A stretch of 64,000 nt of DNA from Dipteronia dyeriana (lineage: Eukaryota; Streptophyta; Magnoliopsida; Sapindales; Sapindaceae), in assembly GCA_032871835.1 (NCBI GenBank), contig CM065297.1, forward strand, positions 94,261,052 through 94,325,051, in the 5' to 3' direction. The position numbers and the translations under genes were made by a program. Shown here piece by piece: positions 37,301 through 49,300 of the stretch (its first letter is position 1; the number at the start of each line of letters is the position of its first letter). Below the pieces are notes generated by a model. That model worked only from the letters and a program-made list of their open reading frames with translations, searched no databases and was not told the DNA's origin.

Positions 37301-38413
37301 ATGTTCTACCTCTATTGCTTTTGATATATTTTATGTTACTTAACTCAAGTCTTCTCTTTTTTTTGTTATAAAATAATTGTTCTTTTAAATTGATACTATA
37401 GTTATACTTAAAACTCTTATTCAAATACCTTATTGTATGTTGTAATAATTCCAAATTCCACCTAAATGCAAGAACTAGGATTTATTTAAATCTTTTAAAC
37501 TCTAAATATTGGGGTAGGCTTAATTTTTTTGTTATTGCTATAAAATTTTAGTGTTTAGATGAGGTTCAAGTATATTTTTTCTTTTATTTTAGATTGGGTG
37601 GGTTTGAGGAGTTGCAGTCAATTGCCATTGAATTATAATATCTTAACCTTAAAACAAGGAGAATGCCAAAATTCATGAGAAGTTGTGGCTGATTTATTTT
37701 TATTGATTGCATTGATTTCACGTATTTGAAGTACACAACTTTTTAAAAATAAAATAGTGTTGTAACTTCTAAACATTAAATTCTATTGTTTGCTCTAGTT
37801 ATTCAGATGATGTTGATTCCATGGAGTGTACAAAAATTCATAAAGAAAATAGAAAAAAATAGAAAATGACAAGGAAATCATCTTCACAGCTATCAAATGA
37901 CAAAAAGTTTTGAAATTGTCAACAAAATAGTGTATCCCTTAAAAGTTTGTTTTCTAATTTCAGCAGGTTTATTGTAGAGATTGGAATTCTGTCAAAAATA
38001 GTCCTTGCAGTATGAAGTAGCTTGTCGCATGTTTATTAATAATTTTTTTGATGAATTGTGCTTTTGTGATATGTAGAATAACATCATATAACTGTTCACA
38101 GATTAAGAAGTTACTAAGGGAAAATAGACTCGTCGACATTGTGGATAGAAACTTGTTTACCTATGATTCAAAAGAGGTTGAGACTATAATCCAAGTTGCA
38201 TTGCTATGCACTCAAAACTCGCCTGAAGATCGGCCACCGATGGCAGAAGTGGTCAAAATGCTGATAGGAGATGGTCTAGCTGAGAGATGGGCTGAGTGGG
38301 AGCAGCTTGAAGAAGTTAGGCATCAAGAATTCTCGCTCATTTCTCACAACTTTGCTTGGGGAGAAGAATCAAGCATCGACCAAGAAGCAATACAGTTGTC
38401 GAGAGCAAGATAA
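30257..38413 (+). CDS. LRR receptor-like serine/threonine kinase, subfamily II (At5g63710-like)
   Basis: Joined exons: 30257-30269, 31694-31852, 32588-32720, 32849-32920, 34457-34600, 34862-34927, 35585-35655, 36026-36169, 36313-36654, 36806-37200, 38102-38413. All have GT-AG introns and frame is kept, giving 616 aa, close to the Arabidopsis protein. Order: hydrophobic signal region (residues about 38-50), LRR N-cap with CFSWSHVSC, about four leucine-rich repeats encoded in multiples of 72 nt, a short Cys/Ser/Pro juxtamembrane segment, one transmembrane helix (about 231-252), and a kinase domain. The kinase has P-loop GQGGFGKV (300-307), Lys321 in VAVK, HRD 419-421, DFG 439-441 and APE 465-467. 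It is an RD kinase with every catalytic residue present, so it should be active at the plasma membrane. The ligand is unknown. The 13-nt first exon is inferred from frame and splice sites; an alternative start is Met at 31783. Confidence 0.93.
33350..33395. repeat. (CT)n microsatellite in receptor-kinase intron 4
   Basis: A CT dinucleotide run with one early CCCT interruption, inside the 1.5-kb intron 32921-34456. Confidence 0.96.
34280..34335. repeat. (GT)n(GA)n compound microsatellite in receptor-kinase intron 4
   Basis: About ten GT units pass directly into about 17 GA units, 120 bp upstream of the exon 5 acceptor. Confidence 0.97.
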
Positions 38414-39999
38414 GAGCATTTTCCATGTTAAATCAATTTTGAGATGAAATTAACCCATTACTCTAATTATATATGTTGATGTATATGAAAAAGGAACAAA
38501 AAAAACATAGAAAAAAATAGGATTGGCATATAATAGACAGAGGACATATCTTGTTTGTATTTATTACTATGCTGCCTATTGTAAATTTGTAGTAGTATCG
38601 TTTGATTTGCCCATGGAACTTTGCTAACCATTTCTGTTAAGAAAACTTACCCAAAAACCTTCAAATTCCCAAAAATTATTTTGAGATATTATTGTTTTAG
38701 AAACTAGATCAATATTTGTTGAGTATCTCTCATAGGAAGGCAATCATTGAGGTAATTCTTCAGTACGATATTAGTAAATTTTGATATAATCGGCTTCTCT
38801 TCAAGAATATCTTCAGAATTTGTGATATCCTTTGGTATACAATAAGGCGATTTTTCACCTCCGGTAACTTCAGTGGTCTTCTCTATGCTTCAAAGGGGAA
38901 AGAAGAATCTTAGCGCCATCTCTATAGAAGCCGCGCAGGTATTATGTACGCTCTCATTCATAGGTTGAACTGCCATGGTCTTCTAAGTAACATGTGACAG
39001 GCACTCCACAGCCTTGTGAGCGAGCGAGTGCATGTCAGATTGGTTTGAACTGTGGGTGTGCACCCGTTGACATAGCTAGGTTTTATTGCTATTTTATCTT
39101 TGAATAATGTTATACAATCCAAATAATTAATCCACATGTTATACAATCTAAATAATTAACCCAAAAGATGTGGCCTGTGAGTTATTATCACTACGTACAA
39201 CATGAGATGATGTGGTTAACGAAAAAACCATTTATCATATCATTTTAATTGATATTTAAATTAAGCGATTGGATTGTTAACCATTATTGTTTATTTTTTT
39301 CGGTTGGAATTGCAACCGGCAAATAAGTGCGAATTAATGCACATTATTATTTTTGAATTCATATTGATTATTGCGAAATCATTGACAACGTATTAATTCT
39401 GCATACTTTTCTGTCAAAAAAATCTGCATATTGAAAATTTTAATTCAATTGCCAAATCAATGGTTGAATTTTGAATTCAATTGCCTCAATTCGGTAACTG
39501 CAATGGAATTAATGTGAGATTAATTCAGTAAATCACGGATTAATGGACATGGACTGAAATCCATTACTTTCCTTCCTTAATTTTCTCAATATTGCCTCCT
39601 CCAATCACTCTTCAAATACATGAAAATTAGGGCAACGAGTGGTGTTCTCTCTGCGTACGAAATTCCTAGTTTTAGTGAGATTTTTTCAGACCAAAATTTA
39701 GTTCGCCGGAGTAGTTGACCATCTACCTATAAAAACTGTTGTATCTTACAATCTTACGAGACAGATTGCCAAACACATACGGTAAGTACACCGTGTGAAG
39801 CCCACACGGGATTTGGTTTTGGTTTAGTTTTACTAGTTGCTGGTTTAGATTTACTAGTAAAATTCATACTGTTATCTTCATTTCTTCTGTATTTCATTTT
39901 TGTTCATATTTGTAATTCGCATAACAATCTTAAAACGGATTAATAGTCATTAAGCACGTACAGAAACTGGATTCCTATTTAATAAATATATACTACTAT

Positions 40000-40007
<8 letters not shown>

Positions 40008-40048
<41 letters not shown>
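40008..40048. repeat. (TA)n microsatellite
   Basis: A long TA run following a short (CA)n, immediately before the foldback at 40069. Confidence 0.97.
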
Positions 40049-40051
<3 letters not shown>

Positions 40052-40068
40052 ATTTTTCTATCGGTACG

Positions 40069-40205
40069 CACCGATGGAATTATATAAGAATATTAAAAGT
40101 GATTCACTCATTTATAAAAGAGATTTAACAAGTGCATACATATCAATTCAAAGTATATAAAATGAGTGATTCATATTCAATATCTTTATATAATTCAATC
40201 GGTGT
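40069..40205. repeat. Foldback repeat A
   Basis: Arms 40069-40113 and 40161-40205 are inverted repeats (CACCGATGGAATTATATAA against TTATATAATTCAATCGGTG), with a loop of about 47 bp. It shares the GCATAC and TCAAAGTAT words with foldback B, so the two look like relatives. Confidence 0.82.
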
Positions 40206-40337
40206 ATATTTATATGAAAATTTTCATATATATATATATATACCTTTTCTCCTCTGTACGCATCGATAAATATATATATATGTGCATTGTTTATCCATAA
40301 TCCTTGTAATGAGAAAAGGAATATGTTCCAAGTCAGT

Positions 40338-40642
40338 ACGTATTGATATAACTTCATCAGTGCATTGGATGTGAATCATTAGATTTACATACTTTGACTC
40401 AAAGTGTATGCACTTGTCAAAATTTCTCCATAATCAGTGGTCCACATACAATACATTAATGTAAGTTCATCGTGTACCAACCAGAATGAGACTGAATATA
40501 TATATATAGTGGTTTTCCTATCAGAGTGTTGCATGTGCACCACTGATTATAAAGAAACTTTGATAAGTGAATACACTTTGAGTCAAAGTATGTACATCTA
40601 ATGGTTCATATCCAATGCACTGACGAATTTATATCAATGCAC
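40338..40642. mobile_element. Foldback repeat B (MITE-like), arms about 105 bp
   Basis: Arms 40338-40443 and 40538-40642 are inverted and highly similar (ACTTTGACTCAAAGTGTATG against its complement, CCACTGATTAT at the inner end). The spacer is about 95 bp. It ends about 75 bp before the copia relic. Confidence 0.85.
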
Positions 40643-40718
40643 TAACTTGAATTTTTTTTTCTCTCTATGCATACGTATATATAATTGCGGTTCTAAAAAC
40701 TTAATTTGGTTTTCAGAA

Positions 40719-41993
40719 ATGACAAACTCCACTGCTAACCCGATTGTGAACCCGATTGTGGCTCAAGTGACTATCCCAGTGGTGAACCCGTTTGTGGCTC
40801 AAGTGACGGCCCCGATGGTACCAGTTTCGGTTCCTATGATCCATGTAGAGAAATTAAAGAAATTCAGTGGGTTGAATTTTAAGAGTTGGTAGCAAAAGAT
40901 ATTGTTTTACCTAGCCATCTTGAATCTTGCAAGATTTTTTGATGAGCTTGATGTGCAAGTCATAAGTGCAATTGATGATTGGAAACATTCTGACTTTCTG
41001 TGCCGAAATTATATCATGAATGGTTTGACAAATTCGTTGTTCAATGTGTACAGTACGAAGAAAACGGCAAGGGAATTGTGGGAGTCTCTAGATCAGAAAT
41101 ACAAAACCAAGGATGTCGTTTCCAAGAAATTTATGGTGGGCTAGTTTCTTGATTTTAAGACGGACTCCAAATCAGTGATCAGTTAAGTGAAAGAGATCCA
41201 AGTGATCCTACATGAGGTTCGTGCTGAGGGGATGGTTTTAAGTGAAACCTTTCAAGTGGCTGTTATCATTGAGAAACTACCTCCTGCATGGAAAGATTTC
41301 AAAAATTACCTTAACCACAAATGAAAGGAAATGAATATTGAAGAACTGATTGTCAGACTTCATATTGAAGAACTCAACAAGGGTTCCGAAAAGAAAGGGA
41401 TAAATATTGTGGAGCTTGGTCAAAATTCCAAGTTCAAGAAGAACATGTTAAGGGAAGGTTCCACGTTAGGTCTAAAAGGAGGAATTTTCAAGAAGCAGAA
41501 TTTCCGATTTCAAGGCAAGTGTTTCAATTGTGCCAAAATAAGTCACAAATCTTCAGAGTGAAGGTTGCCGAAGAAGAAAAACCATGGGGCGAACATGGTG
41601 GACAACATCTCTAAAGATGTTTTTGAAATTATTATGTCTACAGTAGTTTCTGAAGTGAATCTGGGCAAGTCTAACCTGAAGGAGTGATGGATTGACACTA
41701 GTGCTACTCGACACATTTGCTCAGATCGAGAATTATTCACCGCCTTCGAACCAATTCAGAATGAGTAGAAGCTGTTCATAGGAAACTCGACTACTTTTGA
41801 TATTGAGGGTCGAGGTCAAGTGATCCTGATGATGACTTCTAGGAAAGAGTTGACGTTGAACAATGTATTGTGCGTGCCAGAGATTCGTAAAAATTTAGTG
41901 TCTAGTTCGCTGCTGAACAAGCATGGTTTCCGTGTGGTGTTTGAGTCGGACAATGTTGTTTTGTCTAAAAACGGAATGTATGTTGGTAACTAA
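40719..41993 (+). pseudogene. Ty1/copia gag-protease relic (Copia-3), truncated
   Basis: Starts MTNSTANPIVNPIVAQ, then a gag core (KLKKFSGLNFKSW, LWESLDQKYKTKD), a Lys-rich region, a CCHC-like knuckle CFNCAKISHKSSE (His kept, last Cys lost to a stop) and a protease segment with WIDTSATRHICSD, where the usual DSGA active site reads DTSA. It ends near ESDNVVLSKNGMYVG. Integrase, RT, RNase H and LTRs are absent. At least five in-frame stops break it. It is a fragment of a copia lineage distinct from Copia-1 and Copia-2. Confidence 0.88.
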
Positions 41994-42396
41994 CTAATGG
42001 TGGTAAATATGTATATAATTGATAATTATTTTGATGGTGATAACTTATATTATTATATGAACTTTAACATTATTTCAACGGGGGTATGTGAATGTGAATG
42101 GCACCACTCTTTTATTTTTCTTAGTCTTAGCTCTCGGCGATATGTTCATAGAGCACTTTTATTGAAAAAATTTCTGATATATTTTTGGTTTTATTTAATG
42201 GCCTGGATAATATATATATAAGTCATAGTTTATTTAACAACCAATCCGCAGATGCAAATAAGCAGATAATTAAAACTGATTCTAAAAGGAAAAAAAAAAG
42301 TTGGTTTTATTGAAACAAACTCTAAGAAATCATAATATTAATCGATTTTCAAAGTAACCACACACACACAAGTAGATACAAATCCATATGATGAAT
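41994..42396. other. Short intergenic region and aspartic-protease 3' UTR
   Basis: AT-rich with a (CA)n at 42360-42370. The 3' UTR of the minus-strand protease should occupy the right part. No gene is visible. Confidence 0.5.
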
Positions 42397-43920
42397 TCAC
42401 AACTGATCACATTGTGTAGGAAGAAAAGATATGGTTTCCTTGTTGAGATCATGCAACACCAACATGTTCTGTTGTTGTACATTTCCAAATATAGACATAC
42501 CACTTGAACTCCCAATTGCCAAGCAAACCACTCCCATACTTGAATCACCAATCATATAATTCTCACTAGGCAATTCCAAATCTGCTCCTTCAAAATGGAA
42601 CACCAACTTAGGCACATCTACAGTCTCTGAATTATCTGATGGTAAATGGAAGCAAAGATCAAGCCCCGTAGAACCCGAATCGTCAACAGAAAGTTTTATT
42701 TGAGAAATGAACTCCTTTTTGACAATATCAAAAGCAGACTTTTCAAGATAAGTTATTGTTGTCCCAGAGTCTATGATCAACCCACCAGTACCATCATCTT
42801 GGAGTGCAAAAGTAGATTTCTTGATTGGCAAGCGACTGCCACCCACTGAGATTCCTTCAAGAGAAAGATAATAGAAAGATGGTTGCAATGAGTTTTTGAT
42901 TAATGCGGTTGTTTTGATTTCTTGATCACCACTTGATGATGATGATGAATTCACACTTGCTAGAGACCCCATTAAAAGTGAACTAGTTTTTGTGTCATCA
43001 ATTGAAGTCAAGCAATAAGAGAATTTAGGCTCGTTGAGTTGTGAAACTAGAGACAGAGGTCCTCTGCCGAGCCCCACCAGGCCTCCACCTTGACTGAACC
43101 CGTCACCTGTTAGAGAACCACATGTGAAGCTCAAGAAGATGGGATGGATCCCATATTAAAAACACATATAACAAGATAAGGGTATATATATTAATAGATG
43201 TTATAACCTAATAAACTAGTCTTTTGGGTCGTAAGGCTATCGAAATTTAATATCACCTTCATTGTCGTCTCCACAACCGAACCCGATATTCGGAACCGAA
43301 ACCTTTCCAAAAGTGAAGGTCTCAGTGGCCATAACACCTTGTGTTGAAGAATAATCACCATAAGTGTAGAGATACTCACAACCATTACTACATGTTGATT
43401 GAGGCACAGATTGACATAGAGAGTGAGAACATGATAACTTGGAGAAAGAGGAAGACTTTTTGGGGTCGAAAATCGGTGTAGGTTGATTAAAGCACTCGGT
43501 GCAAGGCTTGCATTGAGTCCATATCAAATCACTTCCTGTATCCAAGATTGCATTGTAAGTTTCAGGTGGTGTACCTATTGATAATTGCATCAGAAACTCG
43601 CCGCTTCCCGGATGGATAGGGGATTGAACAAGTTGATCATCTGATGAAGCTGCCAAAACCATAGAATTGAGCTTTTTCAACCTGTGTTGGCCTCTCTTCA
43701 TTCCACGTTGGAGACGCTCGAATAACGTCAAGTTCTTGCTAGAGTCGACATGTTTGAGCATTACCCTGAACCCATTTTGAGCATTAATCTGGTCATGCCC
43801 TAATAAAGCTCGCTGCCGCGACGTGGACTGTACCGGAGAAACGTTGAAACATAGTGCAAATAATACTGCCAGTGCTACTGATAATATCACTGAAGATGAA
43901 GAAAACATTGCTGAAGCCAT
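42397..43920 (-). CDS. Nepenthesin-type aspartic protease (pepsin family A1), secreted
   Basis: Two exons, 43920-43257 and 43106-42397, separated by a 150-bp GT-AG intron that joins NEG to DGFSQGGG in frame; 457 aa. Pepsin-like proteases cleave peptide bonds with two Asp residues. Both are present: ILDTGSDLIW (DTGS at 127-130) and LIIDSGTTITYL (Asp334). An N-terminal hydrophobic segment (about residues 11-28) fits a signal peptide. A pro-region follows, then the nepenthesin-specific Cys-rich insert (CKPCTECFNQP...CSHSLC...CSNGCEY). The closest families are nepenthesin-1/-2 and CDR1-like apoplastic or vacuolar proteases. The start is taken at MASAMFSSSS because it begins the signal peptide; an in-frame Met 32 codons upstream (44016) would add a second hydrophobic stretch and is less likely. 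No disabling mutation is seen. Confidence 0.92.
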
Positions 43921-46303
43921 AAAAGGTAAAGAAGAAGAGACAAAGGTAGAGGTGAAGATATAGAGTAAGAAGAAAGAAGAGAGAGATGGTGCGCACTTGA
44001 GTGAGATATCAAGCAAAAAGCAAATTGTGTTTGAAACTATAGGCCGGCCCTTGCGTGGTTGTTGAGGAAATATTGCTAATGCAACATATTTGTGAACCAG
44101 GAATTATATTCTCACACGTATAGTTTTTGCTTCTTGGAAACCTTTTTAATTATATGACAAACATTTTCATAATATATACTAATCGGTAAAAATGGATACT
44201 ATATATATATATATATATGTTATTTAAACTTAAAGGGTAATAATTTTTTTTTTCTGCTTATAATTGTCAGACTGAATGAACGGTCTTATCACTAAGCAAC
44301 TTTAACCGGTGTTAAAGACTAACATATTAGCATGGTGTCTAAGAAAAATAAAATTGAAAATAAATTTATAACTTAGAACTTATAAAACACTAATAATGAA
44401 AAGATTTATATATGTAAATTTTATCAATGAAGACTTAATATGCATTTAGATTTTGACTGATAAGATATCATGATTGTACTAGATTACAAAAATAGTATTA
44501 GGGTATCAATGAAGAAATAGCTCGAGTCCCATATATGAGTACCTGATACATTTTATTTTTTTTTAAAAGAAGAAAAAACAAAATGCCATACCTGATCGAC
44601 TAGGGGTTCTTTTACTTGTTTAATATTAAACACTATAATCACAACCCAAATAACTACTTCCCAACTTAAATGATTTCTCCACATTCTTTTTAAGGGTTAG
44701 GTGAGACCCTAACTTTCATCACCAATACCAAGGAAAAGGTGCATAACCATTTAACTCAGAGGTGATTTACTATTTGAGCACTTGAGTTAATAAATTATTT
44801 ATAATAATTATATAAATGATAATGCATTATACATACAAATGTGGTGATCTATATTAGAATTTAGAAGTATATGTCCGGGTTGGTAGGCTAAACTGGTTTA
44901 CTATCTAAATACGTAATATGGGTTGGTTTGATGTTCCTATTATAGTTTGGTGTGATCCATTGACAGTTTATTCATTTTATAAAATTATTTTCATTATTTA
45001 TCCTTTTAGGTAGTGAGTTAGATTAACTATATTAGCAAACCATATTCCCATCCATTTTTTATTTTTCTTTTTTTTCAATTCCATACAACTTTATAAATTA
45101 TAATAAATGCAATAGTAAAAAAAATAATTATAAAGAATACTTGGTAATTGAAAGGACCAATGAGACTTTAGCGTAATTTACTCATAATGAGTTTGATTCA
45201 CAAATCACAACCAAAATGCTTTCCAGGGTTTTTTAGAATGTTAATAGGTGACAGTGACCACACACGCCTTTAAATTAATGTCAAATTAGGTTTTGGTTAA
45301 CAGGACATTTCCAAAACAACTCAACATCCAATTCAATACAATACCCCTCAAAAAATGAAAAAATAAATCCAAATCGATCAATAATATTAAACTATAATTA
45401 GACGGAACCTTAGATACTGTGATTTTATGGTCACACAATTCTACATGCACAATGTTTTCCACTTCATACATTAAATTGGCTTATGGCATGTGCACCATAC
45501 ATTTGACAGTTTTAACAATATTACATGACTCTAAAGTAAAAGAATATACAACACTGTCCATTGTTCAATATGATTTAGTAATGTCAAGATTCAAATCGTC
45601 AGACTGCGGGTGGTATGTCAAATAAACAAAAAAAAAAAAAAGAATATAGAAATTTATATGCTTTCGGAATTGAAGAAATTTTAATGACAAATGTAAAAGT
45701 AGTTTGAGATAATAATATTTATAGTTAATTATATTTGACTCATTTTATCAATGTAAACATATAAATAATTTTATTATTATGCTATAATACTTTATAGTCA
45801 TATTTCATATATGGTATGGTATAGAAAAAAAAATATTAAAAAGAAATTGTGAAGAATGGAAACTATAAAAATCTTGCAGCCAAAACAAAGGAAAACTTGT
45901 GTTGGAGGAATGCTGTTGTCAGTTGTCACATTCAAATAATTGATTTTCTGGAGTGTAACAAAAACAACATTGAAACTAGCCAATTAGTATATCTTGCTTT
46001 ATTTTGGATATTCCCTTCTTTAATATATAAAAAAGATTGATTTTGAAATGGAGAGGCCCCAATTATGAGTGAAGATACATCTTCCTCCTCAAACCTCATC
46101 AAATGCCTAGTTTCCATACTAGTTGCTACTGAATCATTACATTACATACCTCTCAAAGAAAATGTCATCTTCATCAGTTTTGGTGGTCTCATAAAAAACC
46201 TTTAACAATTCAATAACCAAAGATAAATAATGGCATGGGACATGGGTTTTCTTCAGCTACCAAAGCTTTCTGGTTTTTCAGAATAAATGACAACTCATAT
46301 TTG
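43921..46303. other. Intergenic region between aspartic protease and ARGLU1-like gene
   Basis: AT-rich, no gene recognised. The left end must contain the aspartic-protease promoter, and the right end the 3' UTR of the ARGLU1-like gene. It includes a (TA)n at 44200-44219 and poly-A/T tracts only. Confidence 0.5.
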
Positions 46304-49300
46304 TCATATGCCATGCCCAAAGGGTGTCGTAGACCAATTTTTATTTTTACCTGACGATTTCATTTGAATTGCACGTTGTTCTTCTTCCTCTTCAAGCTTT
46401 TTTCTCCGAGCAGCCTCTTCTTTTTGTCTCTGAATCAGCTCTAACTCTCGGTGCCTTTCTTCTTCCTTCCTCTGCTGCTCTAAAGCTTCTCTTCTCTGAG
46501 CCTCTTCCACTCTCCTCTTATTCTCTTCTAGCATCTTATCCAGCTCTTCTCTCTCTCTCCGGGCTTGTTCCTGTGGGATGTAATTATAATGCTCATCAAA
46601 CCCAAATGCAAAATGAGGACAGATGAAATACTAGTAAATAATTCGACAATAACTCCAGCCTGTTATAATGCATTAAACATGAAACATTCAACTGTCGTAA
46701 GATTCATTAATCAATTATCAATTCTGACATTATGCAGGGCAGAATAATCATCCATTACATATCACAATAATTGGTGATGTCAACTTGGTAATTGACATTA
46801 TAGCACAAACAAACTTATTACTATTACATCTTTATTGGAAAAAAAAAAGAGAAAGAAGAGAAAACGCATGAAGTTGTATGTAAATTTGCAGCTTAATATG
46901 ACAATGTCCTCGGGGAATTGGTGGAAAGACGAATGTTCCAACAACATTAAACTGTACAAACATAATTGTTAGCAATACGGAATCAAAGCATCATCAGCTA
47001 ATCGGTTCTAATTAAGTGATTATGCTTTGATCTAACCAGCTTCAGTGCTCAAGTGATCTAGCTCAGGTTAAGTATCAAGAGGAGTACAGGTGATTGGAGC
47101 TATCAGAAGTGCGAGGTTTGTTAGGGAGTTTGGTGAGGTTGTTACAGCCATGTCAGCATGAGCCACATCAGACACATCAAGAACAAATCAGAGAATGCCT
47201 AGTCAGAGTCCTACTCTAGTCTTGAGTCTAGTCCTAGTCAGAAATTCTGTTAGGATTCTATTAGAGCTTCTTTTATGCAATCGCTTAATGAACACAAATA
47301 TATATAGCTCAAGTTGATCCATGTAATTATGTGTATCAAAGTTCGCTATCAATAAAAGTTTCTAGAGAATTCTCTCTGAACTTTCTCTTGCTTTCTCTTA
47401 TATTTTCTCAAGAGAGTTACAAATTCAATAACAATAATGTGGATCCAGATTCTAATATGGTGATTGCTAAAACTGATAATCAATATTTAGCCGTGTTTTA
47501 CATCTGTAGCAAAATCCCTTCACTCTAGGACTTCAACACCTTATGGATTATTCACCAATAATAAAGTGCATAAAAAACAACTAAATACTCGGCTCAAAGT
47601 AATTTCATTTTTAAGACAGATTACTGCATGTTTGGTGGAAAGCCATGCTCTACCAACCGTTTGCAGCAAAAAGTATTGTCAGAATTCCATTTTGTGTTAT
47701 TCAGCTTTCCAACATAAATTACGTAAGAGATCAGTACGTTTACTACCAGGCCTAAGATTGCAACTTACCTCTTTCTGCCGGGCCTCCATGAGAGCAGCTT
47801 CCTTTTCCTTCTCAAGTTGAGTCACAATATCATTAAATAATTTCTCACGGCCTTCTTCTATTCGTCTCACTACTTCTAACTTAGATTCCTCAGAGTTCAA
47901 CCTCTGCTCGACATTTCTCCGAATAGCCTCCTCCAATCTCCTTGCAGTCTCTTCCTCTAATAATTTTAGTTCAACTTCAAGTTGGTGCCTGATATGACAT
48001 GAAAAGTCTATCATGGAAACAGTCATTGATGAAGTATATAAACAAAGAGTCATGTATATTCCATTACTGCAATGGTGGCCCACTATGTCATAGCAAATTT
48101 CATAAAAAAGACCGTCACGAGAATTACTGGGCATAAATCATCACAACATAAATAGCCCATATAAAAAATAATCTATCTCCCTCTCTCACCCTCTGGCATG
48201 TCCTTAAATGCTCAAGCATAACACAATTTTTACAGTCTTATTCAGTTGAAAATAAAACTCTAAAAATTGAAATTTGGCTTATTCAGTAAACTTTGTCATC
48301 AACTATTCCCAATTGATACATCAAATTAAATGAGCTATCTAGCGGTCTACAGCAGGAAAGAAGAAATGAGACAAGATGAAATGTTAAGAGATATAATTCT
48401 CATCAAGCCATAACTTGATTCTCTCTCGTCCTCTCCTCTCTCAGTTCAATAAGATGCTTGGATTGGCTCTATCACGCTATATTCAGTGTTCCTGCAGTTA
48501 TATAGTATTAGCTCTTCCCTCCCGAATATTTCAATTCATATTAGAAAGGAAGGAACAAATTCTTCGCGTTTTAGTTTGTTTGGCTTTTATGATTTAAGAA
48601 ATAAATCAAAATGAGCTCTCTAACCAAATTTTTAACGGTCAAAATTAACATCAATAGAAACAATATTATTTTTCCCTTGTAACTGTTTATATAATTACGA
48701 TGTCCTTATACTCAATGTTTTAAAATGTGCGAGACGGTTATATTCTCACGAGGTTAGATGGTCGCCTCAATTTAAAAATGATAAATAATACAAAAAGAAA
48801 TGCTAAAATAAAAAATCATCCATAACATTTAATAAATAGTCCACAATCAACATTACTAACATAAAATCCACCCAAAAAAGAGTGCATGGCAAAAAAAATC
48901 GTTTAATGGCTTGAAATATGGATCCAAAACGTCATCCTAGTGATAAATGAACACTATATATTGAAGAGACTATCATTTGCGTCCAGTGGCTTGAAATATG
49001 GATCCAAGGTTCCATCCTCTTCATCATCTACTGTCATCCTCTAAAGAGTAGCCATGATATCTGATTCAACTATCATCCTCCGTATCACTCGGGATGTCCT
49101 CCCACTCTGGTTTTTCATCCACCAGTTGCATAGCCTTTCCTTTGTCTAACAAATATCATAAAATAATATATTAACTAATTATTTAATTCAATCTACATAA
49201 AACAATTATCTATAGTGTACCTAGATTTAATTAGATAATAACTTACTTGTACTTATCTTTCTCTTTCTCTTTTGTCCTACTTGTCTATTTCCACTCGATT

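Larger units (their letters stand above)
38414..40718. other. Intergenic region between receptor kinase and copia relic
   Basis: No gene recognised. 38414 to about 38640 is probably receptor-kinase 3' UTR. From 40008 the sequence is (TA)n-rich and contains two foldback structures listed separately. Confidence 0.5.

Noticed and set aside
47434..47460. Primer binding site right of the LTR at 46967-47433
   Set aside because: The sequence after the LTR does not match tRNA complements and the ATAAT duplication begins at once, so this is a solo LTR.
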